Origin: Colletotrichum lupini
Taxonomy: Eukaryota; Ascomycota; Sordariomycetes; Glomerellales; Glomerellaceae
Assembly (NCBI RefSeq): GCF_023278565.1
Contig: NC_064673.1
Coordinates: forward strand, 2,232,001 to 2,296,000
Direction: 5' to 3'
DNA: 64,000 nt
Shown: positions 49,101 through 59,284 of the stretch, piece by piece
How the letters are laid out: each line of letters opens with the position of its first letter
Position numbering within the stretch: position 1 is the first letter of the stretch
Translations under genes and position numbers: made by a program
The notes under the pieces: generated by a model
The model's input: only the letters and a program-made list of their open reading frames with translations
Databases searched by the model: none
What the model was told of the DNA's origin: nothing

Positions 49101-51426
49101 TTAAAAAAAAAAACCCTAAACTACTTATTATATTCTTTAGAAGTTATAAGTATATATTATTATTTACTAAGAGATAGTTCGAAATAAAAAAGATCTTAGT
49201 ATATGTAGTATTATAACTATAAGGTTTTTTTTAAAGGTAGTCCTTTTAAAATTACTATTTTAGTATTAAATAATATATATACTTTATATTTAACTTATAA
49301 TAAAGGTTTAATATATATACCTCGAGTTTTATATAATAATTAATAAAAAGTATTAGGTCCGAGATGAATTATTTTTAAGTACTAAAGGAGCGCGCTATTA
49401 AACCTTTTATAAGTACGTTAATATAAATAATAAAAAGATTTATAGCTAATTAATAATATAATACTAGCTAAGTTCTATAGGATATACTTAAGGTTTATAA
49501 AAAAAGGATAGGATTAAAGGAGCTTATATTTAAAGAAAATTAGATTATTTTTTTAAATAAGCTACTTTTTAATAGTATTTTTATAAAGCGTTCTTTATTA
49601 CAAAGTATAATTTAAATTATAATATTAGAGTACGCTTCTATTTAATAAAGCTTTTAAAACTATATTAATATAAAATCCCTTAATATAAGCAACGTTTTAG
49701 AGCTTTAAATTATAAGTTCTTTTTTTTCTTAAGTCCGTTTAGGATACCCTTTATAATACGAGTACTACGTATAGTAATAAGTAATATAATAATTCTTAAT
49801 TTAATATAGTTTTTATTACTTAATAATATATAACTTTTAGGTTTAAATAGGCTTTTATTATTAATTAGATATATTATTTTATAGCTATTTATTACCGTAT
49901 TTTAAAAAAGGGGGTAAGTATTACTTATAGGGGTATTAAAAATTATATTTATTTCTAAGTCCTAATTTTGTATAAATATAATAACTACGTAGCCCTCGTT
50001 TTAGTTTATTAATAAGCTTGCTATAGGTTAGTTAGAGGATTCTTTTAAAAACCTAGGTTTTTTAGGGGTTTTATTATTCTTTAGCTAACTAGCTTTTTTA
50101 AACTTATTATAAAGTAATTTCTATTTATTTAATTTAATAGTAATAAGGACTTTCTTTATATAGCTTTTTAATATTTATATTAATAACTTATTAACGTTTT
50201 AGTTTATAAATACTTATTTTAATGTTTAATATATTATAAAGTACTATAAGTATATATAATTATAAAAATATATAACGTTATTTTTATTATTTACGTCGTT
50301 AATTAAGTTAGAGCGTTTAATAAAAATAAAATAAGCCCCTCCTTAACTTAAAAGTTATTTAATATATATATCCTAAGTTATTAAGCTAAATATATACGTA
50401 ATTTCCTTAAGGGTCTTTATATACGTTCTAAAAATTATTAATTTACTAAAAGTTTTATATACACGTTAGCCTTATATAAGGTTAAGTCTAAACTTAATTA
50501 TAATTAAAAAATTAAATACGGCGATTTCTTTATTAATTTCTAAAATATCGTACGTTTTAGCTCGGAAGTAAGTAAATTACTACTCTTTATATCAATATTA
50601 GGGGTTAATTCCGGTCCTTTTTTTATTAAAAGCTTATTAATATTCTTTTTAAACCGTATTTTTTATTATTAGTTCGGGGGTATAAATTCCTACTTTAAAT
50701 ATTTAATAATTCGCTATATATTGAACTTAGTACCGTTTTTAATAGCTTTTTAAAATACGTATTTATATAATATAGCGTTAACTAATTCTAATAATTACTA
50801 AATAAAAACTTTAATATATATATTAATAATATTACGTTTATAAGCTATAAGTTACTTATATTTAATATCGAGCTCTTATTATTTTTAAACACTCTCGAGT
50901 ATATAGATCCTTTTTATAAATATAATATAAAGATAGATTTATTTATATAAGATAAATAATATAATTAGTTTTATAAAAAAAACCTAGCTTAGTTTTATAA
51001 ATTACTTATACTTAAAAAAGTTAAAAAGTTCGTATTAAAAGTTATATTTAGAAACTATTAGTAAAGGATTTTTTAGTTTTTTTAGTCGTTTTTAAATATT
51101 TTATAACGGGCTTAATAAGCTCGTAATTCCCTTTTATTACGGGTTATAACTAATTATTCGAGTTCTAAGGGCGAAGTAAGTATTATAGAGGGGTTAAACA
51201 ATATATTAAAATTTAGAATATTTAAGTTAATATATTTCTAAACCTTAATACCCTTATTTATAATATAAAGTATATTAAACTATTTAATTTAATTATTATA
51301 ATTAATTAGTTTAGCTTAGGTTAAAATAAATATAAATAAGTTAGTTATTTTAAAAAGATTATAAGAATTATATTAATAAGTACGTTATTATAATATAGGG
51401 TCTTAATTAAGAGCTAGGCTTATAAT
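43140..51426. pseudogene. Degenerate interior of LTR element 3
   Basis: 8.3 kb of sequence saturated with TpA, with stops in all frames and no open frame of note. It presumably derives from gag-pol, but I found no recognisable motif. Confidence 0.5.
46311..47329 (+). mobile_element. Possible nested insertion with A-rich 3' end
   Basis: About 1,019 bp flanked on both sides by TA-dinucleotide runs (46297-46310 and 47330-47343) that could be a target duplication. Its left end (GGGTCCGGTCCGCC...) is the most G+C-rich spot in the whole element and still has CpA/TpG, unlike its surroundings. Its right end is an A-rich tail (AAAAATCAAAAACAAA). This fits a SINE or 5'-truncated LINE inserted late. 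No coding motif is seen, and the flanking TA runs are low-complexity and may be coincidence. Confidence 0.35.
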
Positions 51427-51603
51427 TATTATAAGTTATAGTACGTAGTAATAAGTATATAAAGTATAATAAAAGTAACTTAATTATTAAAATAGAAATA
51501 GATAAAAGGAAAAGGTCTATATATATAATGTCTAAGATAGATACGTAATTTAGCACGTAACGGGCACTTCGTAAGATGCGATTACTATCCCTATTACGTG
51601 ATA
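51427..51603. repeat. Right LTR of element 3
   Basis: 177 bp. Begins TATTATAAG (TGTCACGAG after four RIP transitions) and ends CGTGATA. It keeps more CpG/CpA than the left LTR. Confidence 0.88.
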
Positions 51604-51608
51604 GAAGA
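51604..51608. repeat. Target-site duplication, right copy (LTR element 3)
   Basis: GAAGA, partner of GAAAA at 42958-42962. Confidence 0.65.
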
Positions 51609-51809
51609 ATAGGTCCGTGTTAGAGGGGTTAAAACTAATTTCTACCCTAACGACTTTTACCTCCAACTTCATCTATCCCGAGCTCATCTGCAGTGGCTGA
51701 CGAAGCATAGTCAGACGTTGTGGTAGCCACAGATCTCGCATCTCAATAAACAGGTTATATACTAATTACAGAGCCGTAAACTTTGGGATTATCTGCTTGA
51801 AGTTTCGTC

Positions 51810-54533
51810 ATGTCTACGCCCCAGGGCAGACCTCGCCGCAACGTCCCACCTTGCAGGTTCTGTCAAAAACAGTTCAGGAGATTTGAGCACCTCGAACGTC
51901 ATGAACGCACCCGTAAGCCGGACCCCAACCTCCCGCTGTACACAGCATACCGTGACGTCCTGACATTGGGCTCCGTGGACATCTATGCAAGGGTGGCCAG
52001 AGATTCGCTAATGATAATACCCAGACACCCGAGAACTACCCTTCCTGTGCGAATGTGGTCGGAGATTTTCTCGAAGGTACGGTCCCCAGTCACACCTCAG
52101 TTCCCAGAGGGGCTTTTTTGCTCACAACTCGATAGGGATCTACTTTCAAGACATCAGCGAATCTCTCATGCCGACGGAATCATTGCAAGCCCAGATGACC
52201 TGTCTGCTCCGTTAGGGGAAACGACAATCGTTGAAGGGCCATTGTCAACTGGCGCAACTGGTGATGAGGTTCCCTCACCGCCGTCTTTGTCGGAAGCACT
52301 AACAGTACCTCATCAACATGGATATGATGCCAGACCGCAGTTGTTGGGAAACGAAGCTGCTCTCTTCCAGCCCGTCAGCAACCTAGCATTACATAATGCA
52401 GCCGCAGGTTTTCCCGAACTATGCTATCAAGACTCGCTGTCACAAGACCTCCTAGCAGGAATGGATGGCATTGATTTCGACTTCTTGTTGGACGACACTC
52501 AGTTGTCAAACTCTTTTCTTCTCGCCAGCGCAGTCGATGCTGGCTCCCCAATCATGGCGATACTGCCGACGGATCACGTCGCGGCTCTGTCCTCCATTCA
52601 GCCTGAGCATGGAAGCTCATTTGCTGCGCAAAGTACATGCATCCCACCACAAGGTCGTTCGCCCAGTAAAGAACAATTAGAAACAGAAGTAACTTCATCG
52701 TTGCCGAAGTTTGCGGCACGACTACCTTCAATGGAACCCGAGAGGCCAGAACAGACACCATTGCATATCACTCTAGAACATCAGGCCCAGAGGCCTCGAC
52801 AAGTTCATTGTCTCCGGCCCTGGAAGATTGAGGCTGATGAATACAGCAAGATTCTCGACGAAGCCCACCAGCTTCGTTCTGAGCTTCCCAGCTCTTTCAA
52901 GCTGCCATCACATCGTGCCCTCTCAAGATTTTTGGAAGGGTACTTTCGTGGCTTCTCCGTCCATCTGCCGTTCATTCACGGCGTTACATTTTCTGCCCCT
53001 GCTATCGGTCTTGAGCTTCTCCTGTCGCTCGCCGCAGTCGGTGCTCTCTATCGGTTCGAAACGGCCTCGGCCTATCAGATTTATGATGCTGCTCGGCAAT
53101 TGATCTCTTGGCATTTAAAGCAAAGGAATCAGCCTACACTAAACCGACTGACCCATGATGATCGCGTCATCATAGATGATGCTCCAAGCGCCCCTGCGAC
53201 GCCGACTAGCGCTAGTACACGTATGAGAGACTCAGAGTTACATGCTCAAGGCAAAACCATCCGGTTGCTGCAAGCTATGATAGTACTCATGGCGATGGCA
53301 TCATGGGGCGATCGAGAGTTGACAACTGACGCCCTAAGCATGTCAAGTCAAGTCGCCATGCTCGCCCGCGAGATGAAGATTCACGAGTTGGAGAAACCCC
53401 CGCCAGTCAACCAGCAATGGGCCGAAGGTATCAAACTTGAGGAACGCCGCCGCACGCTATTTGCCGCCTTCGCCCTCTTGAACTTACAATCCGTTGCATT
53501 TGACGTGCCACCACTCCTCCTAAATCGAGAAGTCGCCATCAACCTACCTGGGTGTGCGTCAAGCTGGCAAGCGCCTAACGCGGAAGAGTGGTCAGCCCTG
53601 AGGGACACGTATATGCCGCCGAGACCTTTCCCAGAGAAGATGCATATGCTGTTAGCAGGACGGAGCATCCATACAGTGACAGCGCTTTCTTCTTTCGGGA
53701 ACTATGTGCTCATTAATGGACTGCTCCAACAGATTCTACTGACTCGCAACGCCTGTGAGCATCTTCCGATTGTTGGTGGTGATAGTTCGCTGGGTGGGGA
53801 CTTCATCAATAAGATGGAGGCCGCGCTTCGTGCTTGGCAACAATCATGGGAAGCGACTTACGAATCAACGACGGACCCTTCGTCTCCCAAGGGACCGTTG
53901 GGTTTCAACTCCACTGCCCTCCTACGCTTGGCTTACATCCGCCTTACCGTTGGCCACAATCTTGACCAACGGCTTCTTGCCCGAGACGATGCACCAGGGA
54001 TAGCCGCGGCATTATCTAGCCAAATCATTACTGCCGGTGATAGGTCACCGCATATGAACCAGGCCGTTCTACAATGTATATACGCCCTCAGTATTCCAGT
54101 AAGGGTTGGCGTTGCGTTTGTTGCGCGTACCCAGACCCTGAATTGGAGCATCCAACATGCTCTTGCTAACCTGGAGTGCGCCTTTCTGCTCACAAAGTGG
54201 TTGAAAATCTTGTCCGAGGTTGTTCAAGAGTCTGGCTCAGATTCCCTTCAGCCGGACGAGCGTAGATTGATCCAATTGGTCATCGGTCTTGTGCAAGAGA
54301 CGGAACTTGGTGACCAGCTGGACAAACACGAACGTCTTGCTGTCCAAATCAACAGCTTGTCTAGTCTGACCTTGACGCTATGGAGCAAGACATTTAACGG
54401 CTCCCATGTATTTGATGTTGTTCGGGTTATTGGTGACGGCTTATCGATCTTAGCCCATGCGTCAAAGAAAGGAGACGTTGTCCGAGCGGTGCCATGTGCG
54501 CAAATTCGAGACGATTCCAGGCCAAGGAGTTGA
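51810..54533 (+). CDS. C2H2 zinc-finger / fungal-specific transcription factor
   Basis: Predicted nuclear transcription factor with two N-terminal C2H2 fingers and a fungal-specific transcription factor (PF04082-type) middle domain. Proposed exons 51810-51912, 52025-52076 and 52136-54533 give 850 residues. Finger 1 is CRFCQKQFRRFEHLERHERTH (Cys15, Cys18, His31, His35 by my count); finger 2, made only after splicing, is CECGRRFSRRDLLSRH (Cys43, Cys45, His58, His63). The 112- and 59-nt introns add up to a multiple of three, so reading straight through stays open but destroys finger 2. The regulatory domain starts near VHCLRPWKIEADEY and contains LSRFLEGYFRGFSVHLPFIH. The start lies only 206 bp after LTR element 3. 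Targets are unknown. Confidence 0.9.
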   Translation: MSTPQGRPRRNVPPCRFCQKQFRRFEHLERHERTRKPDPNLPLYTAYRDVLTLGSVDIYARVARDSLMIIPRHPRTTLPVRMWSEIFSKVRSPVTPQFPEGLFCSQLDRDLLSRHQRISHADGIIASPDDLSAPLGETTIVEGPLSTGATGDEVPSPPSLSEALTVPHQHGYDARPQLLGNEAALFQPVSNLALHNAAAGFPELCYQDSLSQDLLAGMDGIDFDFLLDDTQLSNSFLLASAVDAGSPIMAILPTDHVAALSSIQPEHGSSFAAQSTCIPPQGRSPSKEQLETEVTSSLPKFAARLPSMEPERPEQTPLHITLEHQAQRPRQVHCLRPWKIEADEYSKILDEAHQLRSELPSSFKLPSHRALSRFLEGYFRGFSVHLPFIHGVTFSAPAIGLELLLSLAAVGALYRFETASAYQIYDAARQLISWHLKQRNQPTLNRLTHDDRVIIDDAPSAPATPTSASTRMRDSELHAQGKTIRLLQAMIVLMAMASWGDRELTTDALSMSSQVAMLAREMKIHELEKPPPVNQQWAEGIKLEERRRTLFAAFALLNLQSVAFDVPPLLLNREVAINLPGCASSWQAPNAEEWSALRDTYMPPRPFPEKMHMLLAGRSIHTVTALSSFGNYVLINGLLQQILLTRNACEHLPIVGGDSSLGGDFINKMEAALRAWQQSWEATYESTTDPSSPKGPLGFNSTALLRLAYIRLTVGHNLDQRLLARDDAPGIAAALSSQIITAGDRSPHMNQAVLQCIYALSIPVRVGVAFVARTQTLNWSIQHALANLECAFLLTKWLKILSEVVQESGSDSLQPDERRLIQLVIGLVQETELGDQLDKHERLAVQINSLSSLTLTLWSKTFNGSHVFDVVRVIGDGLSILAHASKKGDVVRAVPCAQIRDDSRPRS

Positions 54534-55470
54534 AGAAGTAGCTGGTTCTAGCCGGTCAGAATACGTCGGTTTGGGCCGTGACCTTTGAGATCTTGGATTC
54601 AAACATGTAGAGCTGAATCAAGCTTCGATAATGAGCCTCACGCCGAGAGAACGGCCAGGCTTCTGTGTCTATCATTGCAAAGGCTGGTTTTCTGACTGTC
54701 AGTTTCATGTTTTGAAGGAGAGAAGTATAACTCAATGCGGCATGACAGACTCGAAACCAGCAAGCTGACAAGTGGAAAAGAACGGTAGGTTCAAGCTGAT
54801 GTGATCTACATAGGTGGTACAGGGTACTGAAACGAGGAAACTCTGCATTTCAAAGAAGGCAGAAACAAGTGGGGGACAAGTTCGTGGCCGCGGCCTCCGC
54901 AGTAGGTCACCGAACCGACAATGCAGCTTAGTGAGCCTGGTGGGAGCATTGTGGTTACGAGTCCAGGGGGCAACCGTGCAGCAGAATTGACTTTGCGGGA
55001 GCGGGTGTGTCAACCTTATTTCTTATTATATCATCTCTTGTCTGAGGATTGAGGTATCCAAATTCTCGAAACGTTCACCATGATTTCAACGCAACTTTGG
55101 CCCACATCAAAACACCCATAGCATCACGGGGGGAGCCGGCTGGCGGTCAAGGTGGTGTGGGTAAACGGGAACGGACCTCTGTTGTCGATATCGACGCACT
55201 TTGCATCGCTTGTAGAAAATGGCAACCCTTTCAACTTACTATTATTCATTTGGTGTTCTTTTGTTCACCCACTTCTTCCTGAGCGATTCTGGTTCTCGCG
55301 TGGTCTTTTGATAGCGACTGTTGCATTTCGCGCCTTGTTGTTTTATTCTCTAGCGTGTTCCCCGACTTTCTTTCTTTTCTACCTTTGTCAACCCGAGCGA
55401 GCCGGTATCGCAGGGACTCATCATCATTCTCGACCTCTAATAGAAAAAAAAGCATCACTCTATCCCCAAC
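54534..55470. other. Intergenic region
   Basis: 937 bp without a credible gene. The last 250 bp are pyrimidine-rich (TTCTTTTC-type tracts, 55230-55400), usual in fungal promoters, and lead to the ATG at 55471. Confidence 0.5.
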
Positions 55471-56532
55471 ATGAACGCCTCAGCCAACCTCCGCGCCTCA
55501 ATGATTCGCGCATCGGTGCTGATCCCAGTACCCCCGGGCCCTTCACGATTCGATCCTGTTGCGGCCGCCCATTCTCGGGGAATCGAAGTCGGCGAAGGGG
55601 AAAGGCGTCGGGTTGTACAAACTCTAAACTACCTCGAGTATCGTGTACGATGCGACATGGATCGAGAGGCAGCTCTTCCATCGCCCGTAAAAGAGTATTC
55701 GATTGAAGATCCTGCCATAGAGGTTGAAGGCTCACAGCGGTCCCAGCTGAAACGAATGTTTACAATATTTCCTTACAGAGATATGAACTGGATTGTCACG
55801 ATGCTATTTGTGGTTGGCAGCGTATCTTTCGTTATCAATGCAGGATTCGGGCTCTTTCCTGCCCTCGAGCCAAGCCTCGCTTTCGATACTCTCCCAACCG
55901 TTGCTCTCCCTGCGACCATTACAATCGGAGCCACCATGTTCATGACTGGAGGCATTCTCGGCATCTTCGCCGCTTTCAATGCCGACCGTGGCACCCTCGA
56001 GAAGAGCGGCACCAAGTCCATCGATGACAACATCCCAGCCATTTATCGACCCGCCCTTATTGGCTCTGAAGCATGGCTCTGGATCCCGTCTGCAGCCAAT
56101 TTCGCCGGTCTTCTACGGACTGTTCCTTTCCAGGCTGGTCTGGTGATGCTTTCTGGCGGTCTGATCCTCTCCGTAGCCGCAGTGGCTGGCCTCCCAGGAG
56201 TTCTCAACCCGATGGATCTTTTTCTCACCCAGGCTCTGGTCTTCATGCCACAAGTAATTGGAGGAGCCCTATTCTTCATTGCCAATATGACTCTCGTCAT
56301 ACATGTCCAGACAGACTGGTATAAACCAAGAATCCTCGCGGGCGAATGGCAAGGGGCGGCTTGGAATGCAGTGGCATCCGCCGGTTTCATTGTGACCGGT
56401 GTGTTGCTTTTGGACAATCACATCTTTGAGAGCTCAGTCGTTGGGTTTGTTGCAAGTACCGCCTTTTTGATAGGGAGTATCATTCAATGGTATTTGCTCA
56501 TGGAGTTCCATCCAACTCGTTGGGCATCTTAA
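55471..56532 (+). CDS. Multi-pass integral membrane protein of unknown function
   Basis: Single-exon gene of 353 residues. The first ~105 residues are hydrophilic and cytosol-like (with YLEYRVRCDMD). Six or seven hydrophobic segments follow, beginning WIVTMLFVVGSVSFVINAGFG and ending SSVVGFVASTAFLIGSIIQWYLLMEF. I recall similar uncharacterised proteins in filamentous ascomycetes but cannot name a family. No catalytic motif is visible. ATG 55471 follows a pyrimidine-rich leader and no upstream in-frame ATG was preferred. It is codirectional with the AttH-like gene downstream, 1.2 kb away. Confidence 0.8.
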   Translation: MNASANLRASMIRASVLIPVPPGPSRFDPVAAAHSRGIEVGEGERRRVVQTLNYLEYRVRCDMDREAALPSPVKEYSIEDPAIEVEGSQRSQLKRMFTIFPYRDMNWIVTMLFVVGSVSFVINAGFGLFPALEPSLAFDTLPTVALPATITIGATMFMTGGILGIFAAFNADRGTLEKSGTKSIDDNIPAIYRPALIGSEAWLWIPSAANFAGLLRTVPFQAGLVMLSGGLILSVAAVAGLPGVLNPMDLFLTQALVFMPQVIGGALFFIANMTLVIHVQTDWYKPRILAGEWQGAAWNAVASAGFIVTGVLLLDNHIFESSVVGFVASTAFLIGSIIQWYLLMEFHPTRWAS

Positions 56533-57702
56533 GGTCTTTATAGCTTTCCAGTTCGCAGTCGTTTCGTGAACATTCGAAACAGAGCTCGTCCTCTTCAAAC
56601 TCATCCTTGAAATACACCTCTGGAAAGCTGAAAAATCACAGTACAGCATTGCTTGTGAAAACATCTTGCGGAGAGGCCAGCGATTATTATACTAAGTAGA
56701 AACGGCTCCAGCTTCTGCTCCAGCCTTCTGGCTTAATGTAGATGTCTGACTGACGGACCTTCAGAAATGAAGGTTACTAGTATCGTAAACGGAGGCATAG
56801 AAGCTGCAACAATTGGAGGCCCTGCTTTTGGGCGGCAAGTTCTTATGGCCCAATCCATTTCTCTGATAATAAGTGGCGAAGATGCATCATCGTCTGATGG
56901 CCCCTCAATGTATTTTAGTGGACTTTTTTGGTGAGTATTGGGTATTATGGGTACAAGGGCACCAAGGCAATGGCGTAACTTGAATGACACCATCCGCTGC
57001 CGCACATCCACCGTTTTTGGTACATCCTGTAAGATGGTACTCAGAACAATCGCTAGGTCTGGGTTCATCTCACCTTATGATATAGTTGTGGGGCAATGAT
57101 TAGTGGGCACTCGATAATCATTGTGGCCAGCAAGCCCGGTCCAGCCTGACTGGAGCTAAGGTGGTACGCGCGAAAATCCAAATACGCGGTCCGAGTACGA
57201 CGAGCTCCAAGCCGCGCCTCATCATTCGATGGTTTCATATTGAGCGCCGTAAAGAAGAAAGGGCGTCTAGAGCGTCTGCTGGAGGACAGCCATTGGGCAT
57301 TTCCACGTCGTTGAGAAGTAGACTTGTAGGTCAAGTCCCTGATTTCGGGATAATATCCCTCTATTCCAAGAATCAGGGACTGGTGTAAACCTGAAAAAGC
57401 TTACATTCGGCTACTCGACAAGGGGTTTCTGGCACAAGTTTAGTGCCGCAATCCGAAGCTGAGCTTTAATTCGCCGCGTATTCGTACATCATCAGATACA
57501 CATCGTCTACAGAGGAACTAGTCGCCATCTGCATCTAAACTTACGTGGCCCCGAGGCCCGTCAAATTACTTAAATACTGAAACGCGCTCCTTTTCCCTGG
57601 ATTGATTTGATACTCGCATGCCACCAGTCGCTCACTCATGTCATTATACTCTTTCTTTTTCTTTTCTGCACTCGTTCAAGCAACGAACTAGACGCCTTTG
57701 AA
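56533..57702. other. Intergenic region
   Basis: 1.17 kb. Minus-strand frames at 56733-57068 and 57065-57334 are open but show no domain, and no splice model joins them convincingly. A hairpin lies at 57334-57381. The last 120 bp contain CT-rich promoter sequence before the ATG at 57703. Confidence 0.45.
57334..57381. repeat. 11-bp inverted repeat (hairpin)
   Basis: AGTCCCTGATT at 57334-57344 and AATCAGGGACT at 57371-57381 are exact inverted repeats with a 26-base loop, which itself contains GGGAT...ATCCC. It lies about 320 bp upstream of the AttH-like gene and could be the end pair of a tiny MITE or a regulatory palindrome. Confidence 0.45.
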
Positions 57703-58907
57703 ATGGCTCTCTGTAGGCTAATTCTGGCAGCTGCGATGCTCAGCTCGACCTACGGAGCTGCAACTAGCAATATTACTCGGGTCCTCGACCTACCTCCTCG
57801 TTACCACAACAGGACTGTTAGCGTTGAGCATCTTTCGGTGGCGGGAAACCTCGATGGTTACAAGATGGTCACCCCGGCCGCCAGGAAGTCTACCGACTTT
57901 TGGTACTTTGATGTTGTTTCAAAGTCCACTAACCAGACTTTGAATATTGTCTTCTTCAACTCAGGAGATTTTTCGCAGTACCCGCATCCTCTTGCTGTCC
58001 AGGTTTCGGGAGTGTACCCCAATGGTACAGACTTCTACTTCGAAGCTATGGCTGATGCTGGGGTTCATCTCACCAACGGCCCCCGTGGTATTACTGGAGA
58101 CTGGAAAGGAATTGGGAGCTTCAGTGGAACCTCGCTGGACAAGCCTGAGGTTGAATACACGATCAACATCGACTCCGAAGACATGGGTATCTATGGCAGG
58201 ATCTCCTTCAAAGCCGTGAGTGACTCCCTAATTCTATTCCTTACCGTTGTACAATTTCAAGAGACTGATGTTGGAGATTACAGAATGCTCCCGCCCATTA
58301 CCCTTGCGACTTGAATGGCGCAGTTGGCGTCAGCCAGAATCTCTTGCCGGGACTGTACTGGGCTAACGCGGTCCCCGATGCCGAGACTGTTGTCGATCTC
58401 GCCGTCAAGGATACTGTTATCGCTTTCGAAGACGGTATTGGTTACCACGACAAGAACTGGGGCAATCAGTCTATCATCGATGGTCCTCGTTATTGGGATT
58501 GGGGACACGCTCGTTTTGGTCCTTACTCTATCGTCTGGTACAACCTTCTCGACTACGACGGCAATGAGAGCAGACGATCTTATGTTGCAAAGGATGGAGA
58601 GGTTCTCCTTGTTAGCTGCGACATGGCGAGCATGGAGGTTCGCCAGAGGGGCGGAAAGGCAGCTTGGCCTCCTACCACTGGGCTGCTTGAGACTGAAGGC
58701 CTATCTGTCAAGTACAACCTCACAAATGGCGACGTAATGGAGGTCGATGTCACCACCCAATTCATCGTCAGAGATGAGAAGGGCGCCTACCAACGCGCTA
58801 ACGGTCTCGTCAAAGGCGGTATCGTTGGACAAGATAATTTCGAGGGTCGCGGTCATTACGAAGAGTTCATCTTTGGCATCGTCAATGACTACACTCCGCA
58901 GGTATAG
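57703..58907 (+). CDS. Secreted AttH/CrtC-like protein (kievitone-hydratase-like)
   Basis: Lipocalin-fold protein of the hydroxyneurosporene-synthase (CrtC)/AttH superfamily. Fungal members include the secreted phytoalexin-modifying kievitone hydratase and several pericyclase-type cyclases, so hydration or cyclisation of a small molecule is likely. Exons 57703-58215 and 58284-58907 give 378 residues. Signal peptide about 1-20, followed by several N-glycosylation sequons (NIT, NRT, NQT, NGT, NES, NLT). The family block GYHDKNWG (about 224-231) and the following YWDWGHARFGPYSIVWY are intact; His and Asp here are conserved. ATG 57703 is chosen because it starts the signal peptide. It is convergent with FAD oxidase 2 at 59285, with only 377 bp between stops. 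Exact substrate cannot be told from sequence. Confidence 0.85.
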
Positions 58908-59284
58908 TGCCAGCACGTTGACGTGTGAAGGACATTGAGCAGCCTATTGCTTCATAAATCTTCCCGACCAATCACACCGGCAACCCATCGTTCCCAACGA
59001 GACCATTTCAATAGCTTGTATCGTTTCATCCCGGCCGGAACGATTTAGTGGTCTCAAATTTGTATCCATAGTCTACATGTAAATACGGAGTCCCAGTCCT
59101 GTAGGCTCTACTCCATAGAAATGATTGTTGACCAAATTCTGGGAGGTCATTGGGGCCTCGTTGGAGTTTCCTGGATGTCGTGTCTTGATTCCTAAAACTA
59201 CTGAGTTCCACAAACCCTCCTCTACAGAGACCCTCTCTATAAACGTGCCAGTTCCTAGCATATGATCATTCACGATTCATCCTC
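58908..59284. other. Convergent intergenic spacer
   Basis: 377 bp between converging stop codons, with no gene seen. Confidence 0.5.

Larger units (their letters stand above)
42963..51603. mobile_element. LTR retrotransposon, unclassified, RIP-mutated (element 3)
   Basis: An 8,641-bp element with 177-bp LTRs at 42963-43139 and 51427-51603. The LTR termini form TGTCACG...CGTGACA before mutation (the left start and parts of the right end are still intact). The interior is extremely AT-rich with no legible coding domain in my reading, so I cannot decide between Gypsy and Copia. A G-rich tract next to the left LTR on the minus strand (AATTAGGGGGTA) resembles a polypurine tract and hints at minus orientation. 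Its LTR is unrelated to the 205-bp Copia LTR. It contains a possible nested insertion (46311-47329). Confidence 0.85.

Noticed and set aside
56733..57334. Two minus-strand open frames as a small gene
   Set aside because: No recognisable domain and no splice that links them plausibly.
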